Source of the DNA: Pseudomonas sp. GM18
Lineage (GTDB): Bacteria > Pseudomonadota > Gammaproteobacteria > Pseudomonadales > Pseudomonadaceae
Assembly (NCBI RefSeq): GCF_000282195.1
Contig: NZ_AKJT01000094.1
Location: forward strand, 45,799-109,798
DNA length: 64,000 nt
Direction of reading: 5' to 3'
Shown here: positions 53,122 through 61,863 of the stretch, piece by piece
How the letters are laid out: each line of letters begins with the position of its first letter
Position numbering within the stretch: position 1 is the stretch's first letter
Made by a program: the position numbers and the translations under genes
Notes under the pieces: generated by a model
Database searches by the model: none
What the model was told of the DNA's origin: nothing
Seen by the model: the letters and a program-made list of their open reading frames with translations, nothing else

Positions 53122-54473
53122 ACGCTGTGGTGATCATCGGCGCCGGCCCCGCCGGGATTCGTGCGGCACAGACGCTAGTGGCGCATGGCGTGCGCCCGGT
53201 TCTGCTGGACGAAGCCGCACGCGGTGGCGGACAGATTTATCGGCGGCAACCGGCCAACTTCAAACGTTCGCCCGTCAAGTTGTACGGCTTCGAAGCCGCC
53301 AAGGCCAACGCGCTGCATCAAACCATCGACGAACTGCGCGAGCAACTCGACTACCGCCCCGACACGCTGGTGTGGAACGCCGAGGCCAACGCGCTCGACA
53401 CTTTGCGCGAGGGCCGCGCCATACGTGTGGCGTTCTCCCGGGTGATTGTCGCCACGGGCGCCACCGACCGGATTCTGCCGGTGCCGGGCTGGACGTTGCC
53501 GGGGGTGTACAGCCTCGGCGCGGCGCAGATCGCCTTGAAGTTTCAGGGCTGTGCCATTGGTGAACGCGTAGTGTTCGCCGGCAGCGGTCCGTTGCTGTAT
53601 CTGGTGGCCTATCAATACGCCAAGGCCGGAGCCAACGTGGTCGCGGTGCTCGACAGCTCGCCGTTCAGCGCTCAGGCCCGCGCCCTGCCCGGCCTGTTGT
53701 CGCAACCGGCCACCCTCGCCAAAGGTCTCTATTACCGCGCCTGGCTGACCGCCCACGGCATCCCGGTGCATCAGGGCGCCAGCCTGTCAGACATCGATGG
53801 CCAACAGCGTGTGCAATCGCTGAACTGGCGCAACGCAAAAGGCCAACATCGAATCGACTGCGACGCCGTCGCCTTCGCCCATGGCCTGCGCAGCGAAACC
53901 CAACTCGCCGACCTGCTGGGCTGCAAATTCACCTGGAACCCGCTCAACCGCGCCTGGCTGCCACAGCGCGACAGCGCCGGGCGCAGCAGTGTCGCCGAGG
54001 TGTACCTGGCCGGTGACGGCGCCGGCATCATGGGCGCCGACGCGGCGGAAATGGCCGGTGAACGGGCAGCCCTCGCCTTGCTCGAAGACAGCGGTTACCT
54101 GCTCCCGCCGCAACGTGCCACCCAGCTGGAACAGTCGCTGAAAGATATCGGCAGATTCCGCCGGGGTCTTGAGCGTGCCTTTGCCTTCCCCGAAAGCTGG
54201 GCCGCCGACGCTGCGGATGACCTGATGATCTGTCGCTGCGAAGAAGTACGTGCCGGCGACATCCGCCAGGTAGTGCGCGACGGTCACTGGGAGATCAACC
54301 GGGTCAAAGCCCATTGCCGGGTCGGCATGGGTCGCTGTCAGGGCCGGATGTGCGGGGCCGCCGCTGCGGAAATCATTGCCTGCGAAAGTCAGCGTTCAGT
54401 ATCCGACATCGGTCGGTTGCGGGCTCAGGCACCGATCAAACCCTTGCCGTTCGGTCTGGAGGTCGAGCCATGA
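53118..54473 (+). CDS. FAD/NAD-type flavoprotein subunit with BFD iron-sulfur motif (HcnB/LhpE-like)
   Basis: A 451-aa pyridine-nucleotide-disulfide-oxidoreductase-fold protein. FAD motif VIIGAGPAGIRAAQ at the N-terminus, second dinucleotide motif ERVVFAGSGPLLYLVA, and a GxxGD-like VYLAGDGAGIMGAD. The C-terminus has a bacterioferredoxin-type cluster pattern: CRCEE...HCRVGMGRCQGRMC. This matches HcnB and the equivalent subunit of three-part amino-acid dehydrogenases. Confidence 0.9.
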   Translation: MNAVVIIGAGPAGIRAAQTLVAHGVRPVLLDEAARGGGQIYRRQPANFKRSPVKLYGFEAAKANALHQTIDELREQLDYRPDTLVWNAEANALDTLREGRAIRVAFSRVIVATGATDRILPVPGWTLPGVYSLGAAQIALKFQGCAIGERVVFAGSGPLLYLVAYQYAKAGANVVAVLDSSPFSAQARALPGLLSQPATLAKGLYYRAWLTAHGIPVHQGASLSDIDGQQRVQSLNWRNAKGQHRIDCDAVAFAHGLRSETQLADLLGCKFTWNPLNRAWLPQRDSAGRSSVAEVYLAGDGAGIMGADAAEMAGERAALALLEDSGYLLPPQRATQLEQSLKDIGRFRRGLERAFAFPESWAADAADDLMICRCEEVRAGDIRQVVRDGHWEINRVKAHCRVGMGRCQGRMCGAAAAEIIACESQRSVSDIGRLRAQAPIKPLPFGLEVEP

Positions 54474-55585
54474 TCGAGGTTGAGGCAGTCATCATTGGCG
54501 GTGGCATTGTCGGGGCTTCCGCCGCCCTGTTTCTGAGCAAGGCCGGCCGACGCGTGGCGCTACTGGAACGGGATTTTTGCGGTTCGCATTCCAGCGGCGT
54601 GAACTATGGCGGCGTGCGCCGTCAGGGCCGGCCGTTGTCGCAATTGCCGTTGTCGCAACGGGCCCACGAAATCTGGGGACAGCTGCCGCAACTGATCGGC
54701 ATCGACGGCGAGTACCAGCGCAGCGGTCACCTGAAACTCGCCCGCAGCCTCAACGATCTGCACGCCTTGCAGGACTACGCTGCCAGCAGCCAGGGGTTCG
54801 GCCTTGATTTGCAGCTGTTTGATCGCAATGAGTTGCGCGCACGTTTTCCATGGGTCGGAGACATCGCGGTCGGTGCCTCGCTGTGCCCGGACGATGGCCA
54901 TGCCAACCCACGTCTGGTGTCGCCGGCGTTTGCCCAAGCGGCACGTCGGCATGGCGCGCAGGTGCATGAGCAATGCGCAGTCACGGCGGTGGAACATGAT
55001 GGTCAGCGCTTTCGCATCAGCACTCAAACCGGCCTCGAATTGCACGCGCCCTGGCTGCTCAACTGCGCCGGCGCCTGGGCCGGCAACCTTGCCGCGCAAT
55101 TCGGCGAAGCAGTGCCGATGCACGCCGGGCACCCGGCGATGCTGGTCACCGAGCCATTGCCGCTGGTGATGAATGCCAGTACCGGTGTCGAGGGCGGCGG
55201 CATCTATGCCCGTCAGGTCGCGCGGGGCAATTGCGTGTTGGGCGGCGGCCAGGGCTTTGCCCTCGACGGTGCCCGCGCCCGGCCTGGTCAGAGCGCGGTG
55301 ATCGAGATCCTGCGTCAGGCCGTCGAGCTCTACCCGTTTCTTGAAGGCGCCCAGGCGATTCGTACCTGGAGCGGCACCGAAGGTTATTTACCCGATCGTC
55401 AACCCGTGATCGGCCACAGCAGCACGCAACCCGGTCTGTTGCACGCATTCGGCTTTGCCGGCGCGGGCTTTCAGATCGGGCCTGCGGTGGGCCAGGCGCT
55501 CACCGAGATCATCTGTAGCGGCGCGTCAAAGACGCCGCTGGATGCGTTTTCCATCACCCGGTTTCACTCCATTTCCGTAGCTTGA
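54470..55585 (+). CDS. DadA-like FAD oxidoreductase subunit (HcnC/LhpB-like)
   Basis: A 371-aa D-amino-acid-oxidase-fold flavoprotein, the probable catalytic subunit. N-terminal FAD motif IIGGGIVGASAALFLSKAGR; C-terminal FGFAGAGFQIGPAVGQAL closes the FAD site. It overlaps the preceding gene by four bases. Together with its two neighbours it resembles heterotrimeric D-amino acid, opine or hydroxyproline dehydrogenases. True HcnABC is less likely, because hcn clusters lack ABC transporter genes. Confidence 0.9.
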   Translation: MIEVEAVIIGGGIVGASAALFLSKAGRRVALLERDFCGSHSSGVNYGGVRRQGRPLSQLPLSQRAHEIWGQLPQLIGIDGEYQRSGHLKLARSLNDLHALQDYAASSQGFGLDLQLFDRNELRARFPWVGDIAVGASLCPDDGHANPRLVSPAFAQAARRHGAQVHEQCAVTAVEHDGQRFRISTQTGLELHAPWLLNCAGAWAGNLAAQFGEAVPMHAGHPAMLVTEPLPLVMNASTGVEGGGIYARQVARGNCVLGGGQGFALDGARARPGQSAVIEILRQAVELYPFLEGAQAIRTWSGTEGYLPDRQPVIGHSSTQPGLLHAFGFAGAGFQIGPAVGQALTEIICSGASKTPLDAFSITRFHSISVA

Positions 55586-55603
55586 TAGAGGAAGGTCGCG
55601 CCA

Positions 55604-56650
55604 ATGAATAACTTCAAACGCACTGCACTGCTCGGATTTTCATGCCTGAGCGCTCTGCTCACGGTCACTCAGGCCCAGGCCGAACCGACGCTTTACCTGG
55701 GCATGAACGGCGGAACCATGGAGCGGCTCTACGCCGACAAGGTGCTGCCGGCTTTCGAGAAAGCCAATAACGTCAAAGTGGTGATCGTGCCGGGAACCTC
55801 GGCCGATATCCTGGCCAAGGTCCAGGCCAGCAAAGGCAACCCGCAATTGCACGTGATGTTCCTCGACGACGGCATCATGTACCGCGCCATTGCCATGGGT
55901 TTGTGCGACAAACTCGAAGACAGCCCGACCCTGGCGCAGATTCCGGCCAAGGGCCGCATCAAGGATCAAGCGGTGGCGGTGAGCCTCGGCGTTACCGGGT
56001 TGGCGTACAACACGCGGCTGTTCAAGGAAAAAGGCTGGAACGCGCCGACCTCCTGGATGGACATGGCCGATCCTCGATACAAGGACAAGGTTGTGTTCCA
56101 GTCGATGGCTTCCTCGACCTTCGGCCTGCACGGTTTCCTGATGTTCAACCGGATTCAGGGCGGCAGCGAAACCAACGTCGAACCGGGGTTCAAGGCCTGG
56201 CCGAACACCGTCGGGCGCAACGTGCTGGAGTACATTCCGAGCTCGGCGAAAATCTCGGAAATGCTCCAGACCGACGAAGCGGCGCTGTTCCCGTTGACCC
56301 CGACCCAAGTCACCGCGCTGAAACTCAAGGGCATGCCGGTGGAGTATGCGCAGCCGAAGGAAGGCTCGGTGGTGCTCAACGTGGCCGAATGCGCCATCGC
56401 CAACAACACCCAGCCGGAACTGGCGCAGAAACTCGCGGCCTTCTTGCTGACGCCTGAAGCACAGGCCGCGGCGCTTGAAGATGGCGATCAGATTCCGTCC
56501 AACCCGAATACACCGACCACCGACAAGACCCGCGGTCAGGTCGAGGCGATGAAGCACTATCTGGAAACGGCGATTGCCATCGATTGGGATCAGGTCAACG
56601 AACAGCGCCCGGCGTGGAATGACCGGTGGAATCGCAGTATCGAGCGCTAA
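55604..56650 (+). CDS. PotD-like periplasmic binding protein
   Basis: Exported solute-binding protein of 348 aa. Signal peptide ends at VTQAQA-EPTLYL. The sequence has the layout of the spermidine/putrescine (PotD) group, for example GVTGLAYNTRLF and LFPLTPTQVTAL. It is the last gene of the transporter/dehydrogenase operon and should define the substrate for the upstream permeases. The ligand is probably a cationic or N-modified amino acid that the dehydrogenase oxidises, but this is inference. Confidence 0.9.
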   Translation: MNNFKRTALLGFSCLSALLTVTQAQAEPTLYLGMNGGTMERLYADKVLPAFEKANNVKVVIVPGTSADILAKVQASKGNPQLHVMFLDDGIMYRAIAMGLCDKLEDSPTLAQIPAKGRIKDQAVAVSLGVTGLAYNTRLFKEKGWNAPTSWMDMADPRYKDKVVFQSMASSTFGLHGFLMFNRIQGGSETNVEPGFKAWPNTVGRNVLEYIPSSAKISEMLQTDEAALFPLTPTQVTALKLKGMPVEYAQPKEGSVVLNVAECAIANNTQPELAQKLAAFLLTPEAQAAALEDGDQIPSNPNTPTTDKTRGQVEAMKHYLETAIAIDWDQVNEQRPAWNDRWNRSIER

Positions 56651-56658
56651 CGAAAATC

Positions 56659-56780
56659 CTGTAGAAGCGAGCGGTGCGGCGATCCGACTTGCCCGCGAAG
56701 AATGCACCGCGGTTTTTCAGGGACCGCGCGTCATCGTTCTTCGCGGGCAAGTCGGATCGCCGCACCGCTCGCTCCTACAG
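56659..56780. repeat. Large inverted REP pair (BIME) with 44-base arms
   Basis: Arms at 56659-56702 and 56737-56780 are reverse complements over 44 bases with a single mismatch. They contain the GCCCGCGAAG and CTCCTACAG REP elements. It can form a very stable cruciform or RNA hairpin after the binding-protein gene and probably ends the operon. Confidence 0.92.
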
Positions 56781-56885
56781 GCCTTGGGATTTCATCGACA
56801 CCAGTGGAAGGAAAATTCCCCATTTGGTTAAACTACGCCGCCGCAGCTCGGGGAGCCGGCCTGAAGATTACGGGGTGACATCACA

Positions 56886-58016
56886 GTGGCCGTTCGACCT
56901 CCCAACCGTGCGCGACTCACACCACGCTGGCCCGCGCTGCGCCGTTTCTTCGGCAAGGCATTCTCGGCCCCGACCAGTGGCAGCGCGCAGGATAGGGTGA
57001 TCCACGACTACTTCCACCACAAGGCCCATGCCCAGGGCTATACCCTCAGCCACAGCCAGCAACGCGTGATCGACTGCATGGCGCAGCACGCTTCGACACT
57101 GCTGGGCCCATCGGCGCCAACACTTCCTGGTCTGTACCTCTACGGTGCTGTCGGACGCGGCAAGAGCTGGCTGCTCGACGGTTTTTTCCAGGCCATCCCT
57201 GTCGCGGAAAAACAGCGCCTGCACTTCCATGAGTTTTTTGCGCAATTGCACCAGGGCATGTTCAGCCATCGCGATCAGCCTGATGCGCTGGCAAGTACCC
57301 TCGACGAACTGCTGCACAACTGCCAGGTGCTGTGTTTCGACGAATTCCATGTGCATGACATCGGCGATGCGATGCTCATCACGCGGCTGTTCAAGGCGCT
57401 GTTTCGCCGGGGGATTCTGCTGCTGGTGACCTCAAACTACCCGCCGGAAGGCTTACTGCCCAACCCGCTCTACCACGCCCGCTTCAAACCGGTGATCGAC
57501 CTGATCAACACGCGCATGCAGGTGATGGAAGTCGGTGGCCCCCATGATTATCGCAGTCAGGCGCGATCCCATGCGCAGCAGCTGTTTACCCAGGGCCAGT
57601 ACGTCTGGCCGGCCACGGTAGCCCAGCGTCAGGCGCTGCACCTGCTCGAACACGATGCACCGGCCATTCGACTGCCCGTCGGAACACGACACCTTCAAGC
57701 CCGATACTGCGAAGGGCGAACCATCGGCTTCACCTTCGCCGACCTGTGCGAACACCCCACCGCCGTCATGGACTACCTGGAACTGTGCCGACGGTTCGAC
57801 CGCTGGATCATCGACAAACTGCCCAGCCTCGCCGACTGTTCAATCGCCGCCCAGCAGCGTTTCATCAACCTGATCGACGTCTTGTACGACCAGGACAAAC
57901 ACCTGATTCTGCTCGGCCACCAATCATTGCGCGAATGCCTGGATGGCGATGCCATCGACCTGGCGCGTACGCGCAGCCGGTTGGGGCAGTTGGTGGAAGT
58001 CAGGGAACTCGCCTGA
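56886..58016 (+). CDS. zapE: ZapE-type cell-division ATPase
   Basis: AFG1/ZapE-family AAA-like ATPase of 376 aa. Walker A is YGAVGRGKSWLLD and Walker B VLCFDEFHVHDIGDA; sensor region TSNYPPEGLLPN. It begins with GTG at 56886 with GGGTGA upstream. Family members bind FtsZ in E. coli; pseudomonads may carry more than one member, so this could be a paralogue. No cell-division genes lie adjacent. Confidence 0.85.
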   Translation: MAVRPPNRARLTPRWPALRRFFGKAFSAPTSGSAQDRVIHDYFHHKAHAQGYTLSHSQQRVIDCMAQHASTLLGPSAPTLPGLYLYGAVGRGKSWLLDGFFQAIPVAEKQRLHFHEFFAQLHQGMFSHRDQPDALASTLDELLHNCQVLCFDEFHVHDIGDAMLITRLFKALFRRGILLLVTSNYPPEGLLPNPLYHARFKPVIDLINTRMQVMEVGGPHDYRSQARSHAQQLFTQGQYVWPATVAQRQALHLLEHDAPAIRLPVGTRHLQARYCEGRTIGFTFADLCEHPTAVMDYLELCRRFDRWIIDKLPSLADCSIAAQQRFINLIDVLYDQDKHLILLGHQSLRECLDGDAIDLARTRSRLGQLVEVRELA

Positions 58017-58097
58017 CAGCCACCACCACTTTCCCGCTATCATGTCGCCCATTTCCAGGCCCCTGCGCCCTCCCACTGATCAATAGCGAACCTGCCT

Positions 58098-59402
58098 ATG
58101 CACACTCTCGCACAACTGCGCGCCGGCCAACTGTCGGGCATCACCCGCCTGGACCTGGTCTGTGGCCTGAACGAATTCCCCCGGGAAATCTTCGACCTGG
58201 CGGACTCGCTGGAAGTGCTCAACCTCAGTGGCAACGCCTTGCGCAGCCTGCCGGACGATCTGCACCGCCTGACCCGTTTGCGCGTGCTGTTCTGCTCGGA
58301 CAATCAGTTCACCGAACTGCCCGCCTGCCTTGGCCAGTGCGCGGCGCTGACGATGATCGGCTTCAAGGCCAACGCCATCGAACACGTGCCGGCCGCCGCC
58401 CTGCCGCCGCTGCTACGCTGGCTGATCCTGACCGACAACCGCATCACGGAGCTGCCCACCGAACTGGGCGAGCGCCCGCATCTGCAAAAACTCATGCTCG
58501 CCGGCAACCGGTTACAGCGTTTGCCCGAGAGCCTGAGCCGCTGTCATCGACTTGAGCTGATCCGCATTGCCGCCAATCAGCTCACCGAGCTTCCCGAGTG
58601 GCTGCTGACCCTGCCGGGCCTGACTTGGCTGGCGTACGCCGGTAACCCACTGGAAACCGAAGCCGATGCGGCGGCACTTGAAGCCACGACGAGCATTCCA
58701 TGGTCCGAGCTGAGCCTGGAGCAGAAACTCGGCGAAGGCGCGTCGGGGGTCATTCATCAGGCGGTGTGGGAACAGACGAAACAGGTCGCGGTAAAACTCT
58801 ACAAAGGCGAGATGACCAGCGACGGCTCGCCGCTGCACGAAATGAACGCCTGCATCACCGCTGGCCTCCACCCCAACCTGATCCGGGTCGAAGGGCGCAT
58901 CGTCGGGCATCCACAGGCGCAGGCCGGGCTGGTGATGCAACTGATCGATCCGAGCTACCGTAACCTGGCCAGCCTGCCGAGCCTGGCGTCCTGCTCCCGC
59001 GACATCTATGCCGACGACACCCGGTTCAGCGCCGGCGTGGCAATGCGCATCGCCAGTGGCATCGCCTCGGTGGCCGAGCACCTGCACTGTCAAGGCATCA
59101 CCCACGGCGACCTCTATGGCCACAATATTCTGTGGAACGAGCATGGCGATTGTCTGTTGGGGGATTTTGGCGCGGCATCTTTCCATGCCACCTCGGACAG
59201 CCTTGAAAGCCGCGCGCTGCAACGGATCGAGGTGCGGGCGTTCGGGATTTTGCTGGGGGAATTGCTGGAACGGATCGACTCGGGGTTGAGCGATGAACAG
59301 CGGGTCGCGTTAGAGGATTTACAGCAGCGCTGCTGTCAGCCGGATGTGCTGGCGCGGCCGGGGTTCAGTGAGGTGGTGCGGGAGTTGGCCGCGTTCAACT
59401 AG
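58098..59402 (+). CDS. Leucine-rich-repeat protein kinase
   Basis: A 434-aa fusion. Residues about 18-190 are leucine-rich repeats of about 23 residues (SLEVLNLSGNALRSLPDDL and similar). Residues about 205-430 form a protein-kinase-like domain: glycine loop LGEGASGVI, ATP lysine in VAVKLYK, catalytic loop HGDLYGHNILWN and magnesium loop GDFGAAS. The HGD form replaces HRD, as in several bacterial and lipid-type kinases. No signal peptide or membrane helix. Substrate and partners unknown; it stands alone. Confidence 0.9.
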   Translation: MHTLAQLRAGQLSGITRLDLVCGLNEFPREIFDLADSLEVLNLSGNALRSLPDDLHRLTRLRVLFCSDNQFTELPACLGQCAALTMIGFKANAIEHVPAAALPPLLRWLILTDNRITELPTELGERPHLQKLMLAGNRLQRLPESLSRCHRLELIRIAANQLTELPEWLLTLPGLTWLAYAGNPLETEADAAALEATTSIPWSELSLEQKLGEGASGVIHQAVWEQTKQVAVKLYKGEMTSDGSPLHEMNACITAGLHPNLIRVEGRIVGHPQAQAGLVMQLIDPSYRNLASLPSLASCSRDIYADDTRFSAGVAMRIASGIASVAEHLHCQGITHGDLYGHNILWNEHGDCLLGDFGAASFHATSDSLESRALQRIEVRAFGILLGELLERIDSGLSDEQRVALEDLQQRCCQPDVLARPGFSEVVRELAAFN

Positions 59403-59416
59403 CGGCAAATATAGAA

Positions 59417-59450
59417 CTTGTGGCGAGGGAGCTTGCTCCCTCGCCACAAG
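59417..59450. repeat. Perfect 34-base palindrome between convergent genes
   Basis: CTTGTGGCGAGGGAGC (59417-59432) and GCTCCCTCGCCACAAG (59435-59450) with a 2-base centre. This TGTGGCGAGGGAGC hairpin is a common dispersed element in fluorescens-group genomes and may act as a bidirectional terminator here. Confidence 0.88.
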
Positions 59451-59474
59451 TCAAATCACAAACTGCAGAACCGC

Positions 59475-60179
59475 TTAACCCGCCAACCCGACAAACATGT
59501 CCTGCACGTCATCGTGGTTATCCAGGCCTTCGAGGAACGCTTCGACTTCCGCCATCTGCTCGTCGCTCAAGCCGCTCACCGGGTTCTTCGGCTGGTAACC
59601 CAACTTGGCCGACAACACGGTGAAGCCTTGCTCCGGCAGCGCTTTCTGTACCGCGTCCAGGTCCGCAGGGTCGGTCAGGAACAGCGTCGCGCCGTCTTCG
59701 CCCGGCTCGAAATCCTGGGCACCGGCTTCGATCGCGGCCATTTCCGGATCGGCGTCAGGGCTGTCCGGGGACGCCTCGATCATGCCGACGTGGTTGAAGT
59801 CCCAGGCCACCGAACCGGAAGCGCCCAACTGGCCCTTGCGGAACGCGACGCGGATTTCAGCGACGGTGCGGTTGATGTTGTCAGTCACGCATTCAACGAT
59901 CAGCGGCACCTGATGCGGTGCGAACCCTTCATACGTCACGCGATGGTATTGCACGGTTTCGCCGAGCTGGCCGGAGCCTTTCTTGATCGCGCGTTCCAGG
60001 GTTTCGCGGGGCATCGAGGCTTTTTTCGCCTGTTCGACCACCAGACGCAGGTGTGCGTTGGTGGCGGTATCGGCACCGTTGCGTGCAGCAATGGTGATTT
60101 CCTTCACCAGTTTGCCGAAGATCTTGCCCTTGGCGTTGGCTGCCGCTTCTTTGTGTTTAACCTTCCACTGTGCGCCCAT
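59475..60179 (-). CDS. YebC/PmpR-family regulatory protein
   Basis: A 234-aa cytoplasmic protein of the YebC/PmpR family (N-terminal GAQWKVKHKEAAANAKGKIF, then IFGKLVKEIT). Family members act as DNA-binding regulators or in translation of difficult mRNAs. It is the shorter YeeN-like type rather than the ruvC-linked YebC. It stands alone between repeats and vgrG. Role in this organism not deducible. Confidence 0.88.
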   Translation of the reverse strand: MGAQWKVKHKEAAANAKGKIFGKLVKEITIAARNGADTATNAHLRLVVEQAKKASMPRETLERAIKKGSGQLGETVQYHRVTYEGFAPHQVPLIVECVTDNINRTVAEIRVAFRKGQLGASGSVAWDFNHVGMIEASPDSPDADPEMAAIEAGAQDFEPGEDGATLFLTDPADLDAVQKALPEQGFTVLSAKLGYQPKNPVSGLSDEQMAEVEAFLEGLDNHDDVQDMFVGLAG

Positions 60180-60410
60180 TACTCACTCTCTTGATCTGTG
60201 GCGCCGAGACATCTATTGGCCGACGCGTAGCGCAAGTTTATACGGCCTAAAGATGCCAATCGACCAAAAATTCCAACATCTTCAGCCCATGACCGGTCGA
60301 CATCTTCACCAGTGCTTGTAGGGCGATTCTGAAAAGTCGATTTGCGGTGACGCTTCGGGGCTGTGGTTTCGTACCCTCTGCGCCCGTTCTCCAAGGCAGA
60401 AGCGCGTTCG

Positions 60411-61841
60411 ATGCACAACGACAAGGAAAACCCCTACACCCTGACACTCCTCGACGGCGGTTTGAGTTTGCAGGTGTTGCAGTTCAATGGCCGCGAAGGC
60501 CTCAACCAGCCCTATCGATTCGACATCGAGGTGATCGGCCTCGCACCGGCAATGAACCTGGATCGGTTGCTGCAACAACCGGCGTTCCTGAGGCTGTCGG
60601 CTGATCAGGGCATTCATGGCGTGATCCACAGCGTCAGCCGCGAACATCGCGGCCCGCATCGGGTCGGCTACTCGCTGGTGCTGGCGCCCCATGTTCAACG
60701 ACTTCAGTTGCACAGCTCGCGTCGGGTATTTCATCGTCTCAGCGTGCCGGCGATCGTGCGTCAGTTGCTGGAGGAGCATCAGCTGCCCGAGCACAGTTAT
60801 CGCTTCGACCTTACCTGCGGCCACTACCCGCTGCGGCCCTTTTGCATTCAGTACGATGAGAGCGATCTGGTCTTCATGCAGCGGCTGTGTGAAGAAGAAG
60901 GCATCCACTTCCACTTCGAACATCAGCACGACGGGCACGTCCTGGTCCTGGCCGATGACAGCCTGAGTTTCCCGCAAGAACCGCTGCTGATGCCGTTCCA
61001 TGCCGACGCATTCAACGACCCGCTCTTGCCGGTGATCAGCGAACTGTTCCAGCGCCATGACCCGGCCCCCGCCCCGGCACAATGGGATGCCAGAAACCGC
61101 GGCACGCAGGTGATTGGCGACGGCGCGGCCAACCACCCGCTCGCCAGAACAGGCCCGATGACGGCAAGACCTGCACCCGAACAGCTTCATCGCGAGCAGC
61201 TCGGCCGCCGCTTGCTGGAACGCCTGCGTTGCCAGCATCGGCAGATCCACGGCCAAAGCACCCAGAATGAGCTGCGCAGTGGACGAATCGTGCAAGTGGC
61301 GCAGCACCCGCTCTCGAGTTTCAACGATCAGTGGCTGCTCACCGACATCCAGCACCAGGGGCAGCAGCCGTCGATTCTCGTCGAAAACAAGCCCGGCCAT
61401 GGCATCGCCCGGCGCTACAGCAATCAGTTCAGCGCCATTCCCTGGTCAACGGTGTTCAGGCCCGCGCTCAAACAGGCCAGGCCGAGCATCCCGGGCTATC
61501 AGACCGCCCGGGTGCTGGGCCCTGTCGGGCAACCGGCGGCGCTCGATGAGCAAGGCCGAATACAGGTCTGCTTGTGGCCGAAAGCCACGCTCGAGGCGGA
61601 TGAGTCCGTTGGGCTTTGGCTACCGGTCGCCCTCGCAGCACCGGACGGTCGGATCGATCCGTCCAGGCTGCCCATCGCCGGCAGCGAAGTGTTGGTCAGC
61701 TTTCTCGACAGTGATCCGGACCGGCCGGTGTTGTGTGCCGGCATGGGCCGCCTCCAGCCTTCCCGACCCGCTCCCGAACCACGCCGCGATACCCGTCTGC
61801 TGCTCGATTGGCTGATCAACCGCTCGGATCTCATGCCGTGA
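60411..61841 (+). CDS. vgrG: Short VgrG-type T6SS tip protein lacking a needle extension
   Basis: A 476-aa protein: an N-terminal gp27-like region (YTLTLLDGGLSLQVLQFNG; YDESDLVFMQRLCEEEGIHFHF near residue 150) and a gp5-like OB fold (ARVLGPVGQPAALDEQGRIQVCLWP). It ends at SDLMP, right after the OB fold, without the beta-helix spike repeats or toxin extension of typical VgrG proteins, which are about 650 aa or longer. No T6SS, hcp or effector gene is adjacent. Start at MHNDKENP; a GTG 16 codons earlier is possible. Confidence 0.85.
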   Translation: MHNDKENPYTLTLLDGGLSLQVLQFNGREGLNQPYRFDIEVIGLAPAMNLDRLLQQPAFLRLSADQGIHGVIHSVSREHRGPHRVGYSLVLAPHVQRLQLHSSRRVFHRLSVPAIVRQLLEEHQLPEHSYRFDLTCGHYPLRPFCIQYDESDLVFMQRLCEEEGIHFHFEHQHDGHVLVLADDSLSFPQEPLLMPFHADAFNDPLLPVISELFQRHDPAPAPAQWDARNRGTQVIGDGAANHPLARTGPMTARPAPEQLHREQLGRRLLERLRCQHRQIHGQSTQNELRSGRIVQVAQHPLSSFNDQWLLTDIQHQGQQPSILVENKPGHGIARRYSNQFSAIPWSTVFRPALKQARPSIPGYQTARVLGPVGQPAALDEQGRIQVCLWPKATLEADESVGLWLPVALAAPDGRIDPSRLPIAGSEVLVSFLDSDPDRPVLCAGMGRLQPSRPAPEPRRDTRLLLDWLINRSDLMP

Positions 61842-61863
61842 TTTTACCGGGCCTCTTCGCGGT

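Noticed and set aside
52831..55585. Reading the three dehydrogenase genes as hydrogen cyanide synthase hcnABC
   Set aside because: Subunit layout is the same, but they sit inside an ABC transporter operon with an IclR regulator, unlike hcn loci. An amino-acid or opine dehydrogenase is more likely.
59475..60179. Assigning this gene as the ruvC-linked yebC
   Set aside because: No ruv genes are adjacent and the sequence looks like the shorter YeeN/PmpR-like branch, so only the family name is given.
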